Below are positions 33,501 through 40,721 of a DNA stretch of 44,797 nucleotides, in pieces. Source of the stretch: CAZUCD01 sp964618855 (GTDB lineage: Bacteria > Sumerlaeota > Sumerlaeia > SLMS01 > JANRJK01); NCBI GenBank assembly GCA_964618855.1, contig CAZUCD010000008.1:1-44797 (forward strand), written 5' to 3'. Made by a program: the position numbers and the translations under genes. Numbering within the stretch: position 1 is the first letter of the stretch; each line of letters opens with the position of its first letter. Below the pieces are notes generated by a model that saw only the letters and a program-made list of their open reading frames with translations, searched no databases and was not told the DNA's origin.

Positions 33501-33528
33501 GGAGGTCGGGGGCCGGAGGTCGGGGGCC
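33501..33528. repeat. Two exact 14-bp tandem repeats (7-bp based)
   Basis: GGAGGTCGGGGGCC occurs twice back to back (33501-33514 and 33515-33528), followed by a partial third unit. Each unit can be read as two 7-mers. It fills the 108-bp gap between the DppB-like permease and the fahA pair and resembles the arrays around rnpB. Confidence 0.8.
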
Positions 33529-33540
33529 GGGCCTCCCCCG
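33521..33540 (-). terminator. Possible hairpin terminator after the permease
   Basis: CGGGGG and CCCCCG pair around an 8-base loop, overlapping the tandem repeat. It lies 9 bp past the permease stop codon in the minus direction. No T-run is present. Confidence 0.35.
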
Positions 33541-33548
33541 TTCGTAGG

Positions 33549-34466
33549 CTAGTGCTTGCGCAGTCTCGGGTTCAGGATCGGATAGAGTGCATCCACGATC
33601 AGGTTCGCGCCCACAAGAAGCCCGCAGTAGAAGACCGTGAGCCCCATGATGAGCGGCATGTCGCGGTTCGAGACGGACTCGACGAAGAACCGGCCGATGC
33701 CCGGGATGACGAAGATCTTCTCCACCACGAGGGAGCCCGTGAGGACGCCCGCCGTGACAGGGCCGACAAAGGTGACGACGGGCTGGAGTGAGTTGCGCAG
33801 GGCGTGGCGCATGACGACCTTCCACGCGGGGACGCCCTTGGCGTGCGCCGTGCGGATGTAGTCCTCCTTGAGCGCCTCGAGCGTGGCGGCGCGCGTCAGG
33901 CGCAGGATCGCGGCAAATGGATACGCCGCAAGGCACGCCGACGGCACCCAGATGCGCCACGGCCCCTCCGCCCACTCGGCAGCCGGAAACCACGCCAGTT
34001 GCCTCACAAAGATGAAAATCACGAGCGAGGCGAGGATGAAGCTCGGCATGCTGACACCCAGCAGCGCCAGCGTCGTCCCCGCCGAGTCGATGAACCGGTT
34101 GTGCCACACGGCGCAGACCACGCCGATCGGCACGCCAAAGATCAGCGCGAGGAAGATCGCACGCACGCCAAGCCGCACCGACTGGGGGAAGTACACACCC
34201 AGAACGTCGCGCAGGGTCCTGCCACGCTGCTTGCGCGACTCCATCGAGTCGAACACCAGCAGCTTCTTCATGTGGGCGGCGTATTGGACGTGTATCGGCT
34301 CGTTGATGAGCCATTCCTTCTCGAAGGCAGCACGAATCTCCGGTGTGTTGCGCCCCTCGCCCAGAATCGCCTCGGAGCCCGCCGCCTTCGTCAGGAGGAA
34401 GACGAGCGTCGCGACCAGCCACAGCGTCAGCAGCGCGCCGGGTATCTTCTTCAGGAAGTAGATCAC
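33549..34466 (-). CDS. DppB/OppB-like ABC permease (orphan)
   Basis: The 305-residue inner-membrane protein matches peptide/nickel-type permeases of the DppB group. It has an N-terminal helix ('IPGALLTLWLVATLVFLLTK'), then a BPD_transp_1 core with 'LALIFGVPIGVVCAVWHNRF', 'FILASLVIFIFV', the EAA loop 'AHAKGVPAWKVVMRHALRNS', and 'KIFVIPGIGRFFVESVSNRD'. The GTG at 34466 has GAGG 5 bp upstream; a TTG at 34481 is an alternative. Unlike normal dpp/opp operons, no second permease (DppC), ATPases or binding protein lie next to it. Partners may be encoded elsewhere, or the operon has been broken up. Confidence 0.9.
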   Translation of the reverse strand: MIYFLKKIPGALLTLWLVATLVFLLTKAAGSEAILGEGRNTPEIRAAFEKEWLINEPIHVQYAAHMKKLLVFDSMESRKQRGRTLRDVLGVYFPQSVRLGVRAIFLALIFGVPIGVVCAVWHNRFIDSAGTTLALLGVSMPSFILASLVIFIFVRQLAWFPAAEWAEGPWRIWVPSACLAAYPFAAILRLTRAATLEALKEDYIRTAHAKGVPAWKVVMRHALRNSLQPVVTFVGPVTAGVLTGSLVVEKIFVIPGIGRFFVESVSNRDMPLIMGLTVFYCGLLVGANLIVDALYPILNPRLRKH

Positions 34467-34497
34467 GCCAACCTCGGGCAATCAGGTGCCCGCACGG

Positions 34498-35469
34498 TCA
34501 CGCAAACCTGCCGGAAAGGACAAGCTGAACAACCCAGAGGATGTAGGCGCCGTACAGGACGAGAAGTCCCCTGCCCCAACCATGCGTGACGCCACCGCGA
34601 CCCACCACGAGCCAAGTGAACAGGGCCATGATCCCCAGCATCGGCGGCAGGTTCAGGGACAGTCCGACCTTCGTGAGGCCGATGGGGGACAGGATGCCGG
34701 CGCTGCCCATCACGAGCGTCACGTTGGCGATGTTCGCGCCAATGATGTTGCCGACCGCGAGGTCGGAAACCCCGCGCCTGGCCGAGGTGATCGCAGAGAC
34801 GAGCTCCGGCAGCGATGTTCCGACCGCGACGATGGTGACGCCGATGATGTTCTCGGGGATGCCAAACTCCGTGGCAATGCGGACGGCCGCATCGACGAGC
34901 AGACGGCTTCCCCCGACGACCATGACGGCACCCACGGCGAAGATGGCGGACGCCCGCCCGAGGGACATCACCACCGGCACGTCCTCCGCCGGTGCCTCGT
35001 CCGGGATCCCCTCGTAGGGGACGCGGCGGCTCATGTGCCGCCAGAAGTCGCCGGCGAAGTAGCACGCCCCGAGCACCAACAGGATGGTGGAGTCGGTCCG
35101 ACCCAGCGTCAGGTCGAACGCGAAGACCAGGGAGAGCACGCCCGCGCCGCACATGACGACCGCCGGTACCATCACCTCCGAGCGCTTGGAGACCACGCTT
35201 CCCAGGACTGCGGTCACTCCGCCGATCAGGGCGATGTTGCAGATGACGGATCCGGCGGCGTTGCCCAGCGCAAGCCCCGAGGCGTCCCTCATGCCGGAGA
35301 CGACGGAGACGACGACCTCCGGCGTCGTCGTCGCCAATGACATGAGCGTTCCCCCAACGACGACACGCGGCACGCGGAGGCGTTCCGCTATGGCCACCGC
35401 GGCCTGCACGAAGAAGTCGCCCCCCTTCACCACGAGGGCCAACCCGATGACGAGGAAGAGGAAGTCCAT
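34498..35469 (-). CDS. CaCA-family cation:sodium/proton antiporter (YrbG-like)
   Basis: The 323-residue membrane protein has about ten transmembrane helices and the two alpha-repeats of CaCA exchangers: 'GGTLMSLATTTPEVVVSVVS' with 'ALGNAAGSVICNIALIGG' in the first half and 'GVTIVAVGTSLPELVSAITS' with 'AVGNIIGANIANVTLVMG' in the second. Glu in each 'PE' pair is the expected ion-binding residue. The central loop is short, as in bacterial YrbG-like proteins. The ATG at 35469 begins right at the first helix. The frame continues open upstream into the rnpB region, but that part is not coding. It is divergent from rnpB and 31 bp upstream of the permease gene. Confidence 0.9.
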   Translation of the reverse strand: MDFLFLVIGLALVVKGGDFFVQAAVAIAERLRVPRVVVGGTLMSLATTTPEVVVSVVSGMRDASGLALGNAAGSVICNIALIGGVTAVLGSVVSKRSEVMVPAVVMCGAGVLSLVFAFDLTLGRTDSTILLVLGACYFAGDFWRHMSRRVPYEGIPDEAPAEDVPVVMSLGRASAIFAVGAVMVVGGSRLLVDAAVRIATEFGIPENIIGVTIVAVGTSLPELVSAITSARRGVSDLAVGNIIGANIANVTLVMGSAGILSPIGLTKVGLSLNLPPMLGIMALFTWLVVGRGGVTHGWGRGLLVLYGAYILWVVQLVLSGRFA

Positions 35470-35517
35470 GACGCGGCGAGGAAATGGGGGGCTGCCCTGC
35501 GGCACAAGGGAAGGTCG

Positions 35518-35566
35518 GGAATTGGGGCTCCGGAACCGGGAATCGGGGGACCACGATTCCGGGTTG
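35518..35566. repeat. Degenerate 7-bp repeats with a 12-bp inverted repeat, upstream of rnpB
   Basis: Successive 7-mers read ggaattg, gggctcc, ggaaccg, ggaatcg, ggggacc, acgattc, cgggttg. Within them AACCGGGAATCG (35534-35545) and CGATTCCGGGTT (35554-35565) form an inverted repeat with one mismatch and an 8-base loop. The array ends about 34 bp before the 5' end of rnpB, where its promoter should lie. Confidence 0.7.
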
Positions 35567-35599
35567 CAAGGGAGGGAGGGGCCGCGCGAGCGTGGAGGG

Positions 35600-36014
35600 G
35601 AAGAGAGAGTCGTGCGATCGCCGCCGGTGGCTCGTCCATCGGGGGAGGAAAGTCCGAACTTCGCAGGGCACGATGCCAGGTAACGCCTGGGCGGGGCGAC
35701 CCGACGGAAAGTGGAACAGAAAACACACCGCCGATGGCCCGTGGAAGCCCGCAAGGGGGACGACGGGATCAGGCAAGGGTGAAATGGTGCGGTAAGAGCG
35801 CACCGGCGGCGCGGCAACGCGTCCGCCTGCAAAACCCCATCGGAAGCAAAACCAAATAGGCGGGGGGCGGTTCGGCCCGGACCCGTGCACCCGCAAGGGT
35901 GCTCAACCCGCGGGTTGGTTGCTCGAGGTGCGGCGCGAGTCGCATCCTGGAGGAATGATCGCAGCCGCAGCCGCAAGGCCGTGGAACAGAATTCGGCTTA
36001 CAGGCTCTCTCTTC
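35600..36014 (+). ncRNA. rnpB: RNase P RNA, bacterial class A
   Basis: This is the catalytic RNA of RNase P, which trims tRNA 5' ends. Readable conserved parts, in order: GAGGAAAGTCCGAACTTCGC, GGTAACGCCTGGGCGGGGC, 'GACGGAAAGTGGAACAGAAA', 'AAGGGTGAAATGGTGCGGTA' with AAGAGCGCACCG, GGAAGCAAAACCAAATAGGC, CGGGTTGGTTGCTCGAGG, GCATCCTGGAGGAATGATCG and the 3' end ACAGAATTCGGCTTACAGGC. The ends were set from the P1 helix: GAAGAGAGAG (35600-35609) pairs perfectly with CTCTCTCTTC (36005-36014). About 415 nt is normal for class A. Its protein partner RnpA is not in the window. Open reading frames crossing it are chance. Confidence 0.97.
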
Positions 36015-36020
36015 AAAACA

Positions 36021-36067
36021 GGGAACAAGGGTCGGGGACCAGGGTCCGGAATCGGGCGGCCGATTCC
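36021..36067. repeat. Degenerate 7-bp repeats and hairpin directly after rnpB
   Basis: 7-mers gggaaca, agggtcg, gggacca, gggtccg, gaatcgg run on from 6 bp past rnpB. They end in a perfect hairpin, GGAATCGG-GCGG-CCGATTCC (36048-36067), which may serve as the rnpB terminator although no T-run follows. The GGAATCG/CGATTCC core is the same as in the array upstream of rnpB. Confidence 0.7.
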
Positions 36068-36095
36068 AACCGACTCCTCGATTGGGAAGTGACTT

Positions 36096-36136
36096 CGGGT
36101 TGAATGACCGGTCCCAGGTCCCTGACGACGAACCCG
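36096..36136. terminator. Weak hairpin between rnpB and the 66-residue gene
   Basis: CGGGTT (36096-36101) and AACCCG (36131-36136) can pair, with GACCGGTC as an inner palindrome. It lies between convergent genes, 4 bp from the small gene's stop, so it could end transcription from either side. Confidence 0.3.
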
Positions 36137-36140
36137 GGTG

Positions 36141-36341
36141 TTACTTGTCGCTGTCCTTCTGCCACTCTTCGCGCGGAAGTTCGTGCGGGAACCCGCGCAG
36201 TTCCTCCAGTGCATCGTTGCACCGTTTCTGCACGTCGCGGAGGTGCGCGTCGAGTTTGTCGTCTGTCGCGATGACGTTCAGCGCCTCGATGGCTGATTCG
36301 AGTGCGGTTTCGACGGACTCCTGAACCGAGGGCTTTCTCAT
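36141..36341 (-). CDS. 66-residue helical protein, unknown
   Basis: The ATG at 36341 has a strong AGAGGAG ribosome binding site 6 bp upstream, the best argument that this is a gene. The product is polar and predicted almost wholly helical ('SVQESVETALESAIEALNVI', 'DAHLRDVQKRCNDALEELRG'), ending 'FPHELPREEWQKDSDK'. There is no membrane segment or signal. It could form a short coiled coil or helical hairpin. No family is recognised. It faces rnpB convergently and is divergent from the PpiD-like gene. Confidence 0.68.
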   Translation of the reverse strand: MRKPSVQESVETALESAIEALNVIATDDKLDAHLRDVQKRCNDALEELRGFPHELPREEWQKDSDK

Positions 36342-36700
36342 GGCTGACTCCTCTCGACGCGGTTGCGGGGAGTTCCCGCTCTCTGACGCCTTCGCCTGCG
36401 CAAGCTTCGGACCGATCGGCACAAGGCAAAGAGGAATCTGATGCCGGCTTCGCGTTTGTCGGACGCGGGAGGGCGCGCGCCCTCCCGAAAGAGGCGGGCG
36501 CGGCGGCGGGTGGATCAACTGGAGCGGCGATGAGTGCGTGCATCGAGGTTCGCACGGCCCTCGGCGCGGGCGGTCTGTCCGGCAAATTGGCTTGACGGCC
36601 CTAGGGTCCATCGACGACTCCGCTACGCTTCGCGCGGCGTGCCCAGGCGGCACAGCCGGATGATGGACTTTTTCCCGACGACGAGGTTTTCAACGCGCCC
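36342..36700. other. 359-bp divergent intergenic region
   Basis: No gene was found. It must carry the promoters of the 66-residue gene and the PpiD-like gene. It holds a perfect 20-bp palindrome (36467-36486), a TTGACG box at 36592-36597 without a convincing -10, and a short open frame 36660-36707 that overlaps the PpiD-like start. Confidence 0.6.
36467..36486. repeat. Perfect 20-bp palindrome
   Basis: GGGAGGGCGCGCGCCCTCCC reads the same on both strands. As DNA it could bind a dimeric regulator; as RNA it would form a very stable stem. It lies in the divergent spacer, about 130 bp from the 66-residue gene and 215 bp from the PpiD-like gene. Confidence 0.75.
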
Positions 36701-38770
36701 ATGCTGATGCAGAAGCTCCGCAACAAGCACTTCATGAAGGGTGCCATGTGGATCATTGTGATCGGCGTGATCCCGTCCTTCGTCGCGTTCTACGGCTTTT
36801 CTGCGAACCAGGGCGGGGGTGCCCATCCCGACGAGGCGCTCGTGACCGTGACGCTGCCGGGCGCGGAGAAGCGCGAGTTCAACCGCAACGAGCTCGTGCG
36901 GACGCAGAACGAGTTGGCCGGGTACTATGTGAACCTGTACTCGCTCCTGACGGGCCAGCGCGCAAACCCCGAGTTCGCGCGCAGCATCGCCGAGCGCATC
37001 TCGAACGACGATGTCGCCGAGCACGCGGCCGTCCGCGTCGCGATGGAGAAGCGGGCGGAGGACCTCGACATCGTGGTTGGCCCGAAGCAAGTGGAGCAGC
37101 TCCTCATCCAGGAGGGCGTGACGGCGCAGCAGCTCCAGCAGGTGCTGACGGCGCGCGGGATCTCCCAGCACCAGTTCCTGATGGAGCAGCGCAGCGAGCT
37201 GCAGCACCAGCGGGGTCTGGACTCCGTCCAGCGCGTGGCGCGGGCGTCCCTGCTCGAGATGTGGCAGGACTATCGGCGCGTGAAGGAGGAGCTGACGGCG
37301 GAGGTCCTCACGGTGCCGGCCGCTCCCCTGCGCGAGGGCATCGAGCCGACGGACGCGGACCTCGCCACGGAGTTGGAGTTGCTCAAGAAGGAGTCGCCAA
37401 ACTCGGTCCGTCAGCCAGCCGAACGGGTGTACGCCTATGTGCGCGTTGATGGGCCGGAGGAGCCCGTCCCCGCGCAGCCGACGGATGACGAGCTGCTCGC
37501 GGCGCTCGACGCCGCGCCCGCGACGGATGCATCGCTCACCGCCGGGGATGGGGCCCGGTTGCGGCACGTCCTCATCGGGGTGGACACGAAGACGACCGAC
37601 ACGGCGCGGCTGGATGCGGCGCGGGAACGCGCGGCCTCGGCACGCCAGCGCATCCTCGGTGGCGAGGACTTCGCGACCGTCGCCAACGAAGTGTCGGACG
37701 ACTGGCGCAACGTGCAGTTCGAATCCCCGGAAACCTCGCCGACGCTGCGCGGCGGCATCATTCCGCGCCTCCTCGATGGGACACCCATGGACGAGGCCAT
37801 CTGGGGAGGCAGCCTCGCGTCGTTCGCGGCCAAGGGCTCGCAGGGCGACGTTTCGGACGTGATCGAGACCCCGCAGGGCTACTCGGTCGCGAAGGTCGAG
37901 GTGCGCGGAAAGGGGCTCAAGCGCTCGCTGGAGGAAGTCCGGGACCTGCTGTCCACCCGCATCGTTGACGAGCGGCTCAAGGCGGCGGACCAGAAGCGCA
38001 AGGACGACATCCAGGCGCTCGTGGAGCGCGTGCGGGCCGTCAGCGGCACCCAGTCCACGCTCGAGGGCATGGCGCGGGAACTCGGCGTCGAGGTCGGCAC
38101 GACCCCGAAGGTCGCCGTTTCCAGCCGCTTCATCACAGGCGTCGGCGACCTCCAGCGCGACGGGTCGATCCTGGAGGACCTGCGCAAGAACGAGATCAGC
38201 CCCGTGATGACCACAAGCGCAGGCGACGTGGTCGTCCTCAAGGTCCTGGAGGACAACCCGGAGCGCTTCCGGACGGTCGAGGAGGCGCGCGCGATGCTGA
38301 CGGACAGCTTCCGCAACCGAAAGGCGCTGGAGCTTGCCAAGGCACGCGCGGAGGAGCTGAGGGCGGAACTGAAGGCTGAGGACAACCTGACGAGCTTTGG
38401 CCTCGAGCGTTCCCTGCAGGTCGCAAAGTTCTCCACCCCGTTTACTCGGGCTGAGCTGCCGATGGAGCTGAACGGCATCCAGAACGTGGCGAACGCCACG
38501 CTCGGCGCCTCCGCCGGCACGACGCTCGTCGCCCGCCGGACGGGGACTCCGGAACAGGACGGATACGCGCTCGTGCGCATCACGAGCGTGAAGGAGCCGG
38601 ACAGGAAGACGTTCATCGGTGAGCTCCAGCAGTTCGAGATGACGATCCTCGGCGCGAAGCGGCAGGGGACGCTGGAGGACTTCTTCGAGGACGCCCGGAG
38701 GTCCGCGACAATCACGTCGAGCGAGTTCTTTGTTCGATCAAAGGCAAATGCGTCCGGGCCGAAGGGTTGA
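36701..38770 (+). CDS. PpiD/SurA-like peptidyl-prolyl isomerase
   Basis: The 689-residue protein is predicted to be anchored in the inner membrane and to help fold exported proteins. It has one N-terminal helix ('GAMWIIVIGVIPSFVAFYGF', 14-33), a SurA_N-like helical region (about 60-220: 'AERISNDDVAEHAAVRVAME', 'VEQLLIQEGVTAQQLQQVL') and a parvulin-type rotamase domain (about 287-404: 'RLRHVLIGVDTK', 'ARQRILGGEDFATVANEVSD', 'VIETPQGYSVAKVEVRGKG'). A long C-terminal helical part follows. This order is that of PpiD. The start is either ATG 36701 or ATG 36707; neither has a well-placed ribosome binding site, and a 15-codon open frame ends inside the start region. Confidence 0.9.
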   Translation: MLMQKLRNKHFMKGAMWIIVIGVIPSFVAFYGFSANQGGGAHPDEALVTVTLPGAEKREFNRNELVRTQNELAGYYVNLYSLLTGQRANPEFARSIAERISNDDVAEHAAVRVAMEKRAEDLDIVVGPKQVEQLLIQEGVTAQQLQQVLTARGISQHQFLMEQRSELQHQRGLDSVQRVARASLLEMWQDYRRVKEELTAEVLTVPAAPLREGIEPTDADLATELELLKKESPNSVRQPAERVYAYVRVDGPEEPVPAQPTDDELLAALDAAPATDASLTAGDGARLRHVLIGVDTKTTDTARLDAARERAASARQRILGGEDFATVANEVSDDWRNVQFESPETSPTLRGGIIPRLLDGTPMDEAIWGGSLASFAAKGSQGDVSDVIETPQGYSVAKVEVRGKGLKRSLEEVRDLLSTRIVDERLKAADQKRKDDIQALVERVRAVSGTQSTLEGMARELGVEVGTTPKVAVSSRFITGVGDLQRDGSILEDLRKNEISPVMTTSAGDVVVLKVLEDNPERFRTVEEARAMLTDSFRNRKALELAKARAEELRAELKAEDNLTSFGLERSLQVAKFSTPFTRAELPMELNGIQNVANATLGASAGTTLVARRTGTPEQDGYALVRITSVKEPDRKTFIGELQQFEMTILGAKRQGTLEDFFEDARRSATITSSEFFVRSKANASGPKG

Positions 38771-38997
38771 AGGGTTTTGGGGGCGTGCCGAGACTCAGGC
38801 GCTTTATCCTGAAGGCCCGTTGACCCCCCCGAAATCTCCCTTGAATCGTGGCCTTGACTGCTCGACGATTCCGGTTTGACGGGCTGCGCTTGGCGTCCGG
38901 TTCCAGAAGCATTGGAATTGCCGGCGGGTCGGTTTTGCGCCCCATCCGGCCCCTATGAGAGCACGACAGCAGGCATTCCTGGAGGAATGACGACTTC

Positions 38998-40668
38998 ATG
39001 GCCGGCAAGAAGACCCCCAAGGCCGCGGCTGACCCGAAGGCAAAGACCTCCGCCACCCAGGCGAAGTCGCCAGCCAAGCCTGCCAAGGCGCCCACCAAGC
39101 CGAAGGCGGAGAAACCCGCCGCCAAGTCCGGCACGTCAGGCTCCGCCACCGCCGTGAAGAAGTCTCCCCCCAAGCCCAAGAAGTCCAAGGAATCCAAGGC
39201 TGCGGAGAAGCCGGCTTCTGCCGCCAAGAAGGCGGCGCCGAAGAAGTCCACGGCCCCCAAGTCCAAGGCTCCTGCGAAGCCGAAGGCCAAGGCCAAGGCG
39301 AAGAAGGAATCCGCGGACGCCCCGACCAAGGCCGCCCCCAAGGTGAAAGCGCCTGCTAAGTCCAAGGCCAAAGCCGCCAAGCCCAAGCAGCCAAAGGTGG
39401 CCACCAAAGGCGCCGCGACGTCCGCTCCATCTCCGTCGCCTGTTCCGGCTCCGCCCCCCACGGATGACATCCTGACAAGCCAGGCCCCGCGCAAGGAGCC
39501 CTCGCGCGGCCTTGATCGCCCGACCATTCGGTCGACTCCGCCCGGGAAGTCGCCGGTTGCGGCGCGAAAGTCGGAGACCAACGGCAGCCGCCTCAAGGGC
39601 GCCCGCAAGGCCGAGGAATCGGAGGTGCGCTGGGACCTGCCCCCATCGAACTTTGGCGGCGCCATGCCGGAGCTTCGGAGCCTTTCCCTTCCTCAGACCG
39701 GCCCATGGAATGTGCATGAGGGCCTGCGCGAGGCACGGGCCACGCGCGTGGACAAGACTCCCCCGCCGCAGGCGACCCAGCAGGAGAGGCGTCAGGCTGA
39801 TGCCGATCAGCCCAAGCCAAGCGTTGCCCCGGCCGACCTGCCGACGTCCTACGGGGAGACGGGGATCACGGCGGTGATCCGCGACCCGGAATGGCTCTTC
39901 GTCTACTGGGAAGTCTCCGATGGAGACCGCGAACGGGTGGGCCTGCCTCGGGGCGCACATAACCGCCCGCTCGTTCTTCGGCTAGTGCACCTGAAGCCAA
40001 CCGACCTCTCGGAGGACCCTGCCAAGCCGCCGACAATCGTTCCCGTTAACGACTCCGTATCGAGCTGGTACGTAAAGGTTCCGGCTGCGGGTCGCATCTT
40101 CACGGTGGAGCTGGCGACCTACTCCGAGCGCGGCGACCTGGTGGTGATCGCGCGGAGCGAGCCGGTCGAGGCCCCCCTCATGGGGCTGAGCGAGGAGCTT
40201 CCCGCCGATGGTGCGAAGGGTGCGGAGGACGAGGGCTGGCGCGAGGTGTACAACCAGATTCTCCGCCTCTCGGGCGGTCCCGAGGTGCAGAAGGGGCCGA
40301 ACAGCGAGGACTTTGTGCAGGTGCTCCAGCAGCGCCTGTTCCCCGCGCCGGGATCCCCCTCCATGTTCAGCGGGGTGCTCTCGAGCGGCGCCCTGTTCGG
40401 GGGTGAGCAGCCCGTCATCCACCGCCTGGGGGAGAAGGGCAGGGACTTCTGGCTGGAGGTCGGCGTGGACGTCATCGTCTACGGGGCGACCGAGCCGGAC
40501 GCGTCCGTCAGCCTGATGGGCCGGCCGATCCGCCTTACCCCGGATGGGCGCTTCCGCGTGCGCATGACCTTCCCCGACGGAACGATCGAGTTCCCCGTGG
40601 AAGCCACGGCAGCCGACGGGCTCGAAACTCGCTCCGTCATGCCGGTAGTTAACCGGAAGACCTATTGA
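38998..40668 (+). CDS. Histone H1-like lysine-rich tail fused to DUF4912
   Basis: The 556-residue protein has a disordered tail (1-140) with 42 lysines among its first 140 residues, rich in Ala, Pro and Ser and built from AKPK/KAK-type units like histone H1 and bacterial H1-like proteins. This predicts binding to DNA or RNA. A proline- and charge-rich linker follows, then DUF4912 from about 281 ('DLPTSYGETGITAVIRDPEW' with 'LFVYWEVSD') to about 400. A C-terminal beta-rich part has 'FWLEVGVDVIVYGATEPDAS' and 'PDGTIEFPVEATAADGLETR'. DUF4912 has no assigned function. The GGAGG lies 12 bp before the ATG. The NYN-LOTUS gene starts 53 bp downstream. The 227-bp region upstream shows no clear promoter. 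Confidence 0.88.
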   Translation: MAGKKTPKAAADPKAKTSATQAKSPAKPAKAPTKPKAEKPAAKSGTSGSATAVKKSPPKPKKSKESKAAEKPASAAKKAAPKKSTAPKSKAPAKPKAKAKAKKESADAPTKAAPKVKAPAKSKAKAAKPKQPKVATKGAATSAPSPSPVPAPPPTDDILTSQAPRKEPSRGLDRPTIRSTPPGKSPVAARKSETNGSRLKGARKAEESEVRWDLPPSNFGGAMPELRSLSLPQTGPWNVHEGLREARATRVDKTPPPQATQQERRQADADQPKPSVAPADLPTSYGETGITAVIRDPEWLFVYWEVSDGDRERVGLPRGAHNRPLVLRLVHLKPTDLSEDPAKPPTIVPVNDSVSSWYVKVPAAGRIFTVELATYSERGDLVVIARSEPVEAPLMGLSEELPADGAKGAEDEGWREVYNQILRLSGGPEVQKGPNSEDFVQVLQQRLFPAPGSPSMFSGVLSSGALFGGEQPVIHRLGEKGRDFWLEVGVDVIVYGATEPDASVSLMGRPIRLTPDGRFRVRMTFPDGTIEFPVEATAADGLETRSVMPVVNRKTY

Positions 40669-40692
40669 CGGGGCTGGGACCTTGATTGCCAT

Positions 40693-40714
40693 CCCCGCTC
40701 AGTTGACGGCGGGG
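40693..40714 (+). promoter_or_regulatory. Hairpin covering the ribosome binding site of the NYN-LOTUS gene
   Basis: CCCCGC (40693-40698) can pair with GCGGGG (40709-40714), and the second arm holds the only purine-rich candidate ribosome binding site, 7 bp before the ATG at 40722. Translation may therefore depend on opening this stem, for example by ribosomes ending the upstream gene 25 bp before. Confidence 0.4.
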
Positions 40715-40721
40715 AAAAGCA

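Noticed and set aside
33501..33528. CRISPR array at the 14-bp repeats
   Set aside because: Only two contiguous units with no spacers and no cas genes in the window.
34498..35976. Antiporter gene extended upstream to 35976
   Set aside because: The extension runs antisense through the conserved core of RNase P RNA. The protein's first membrane helix starts right at the ATG at 35469.
39001..39420. Lysine-rich stretch as a simple repeat or CRISPR-like array
   Set aside because: The repetition comes from AAG/GCC codons within one continuous reading frame, without regular spacing or unique spacers. It is a protein tail rather than a DNA array.
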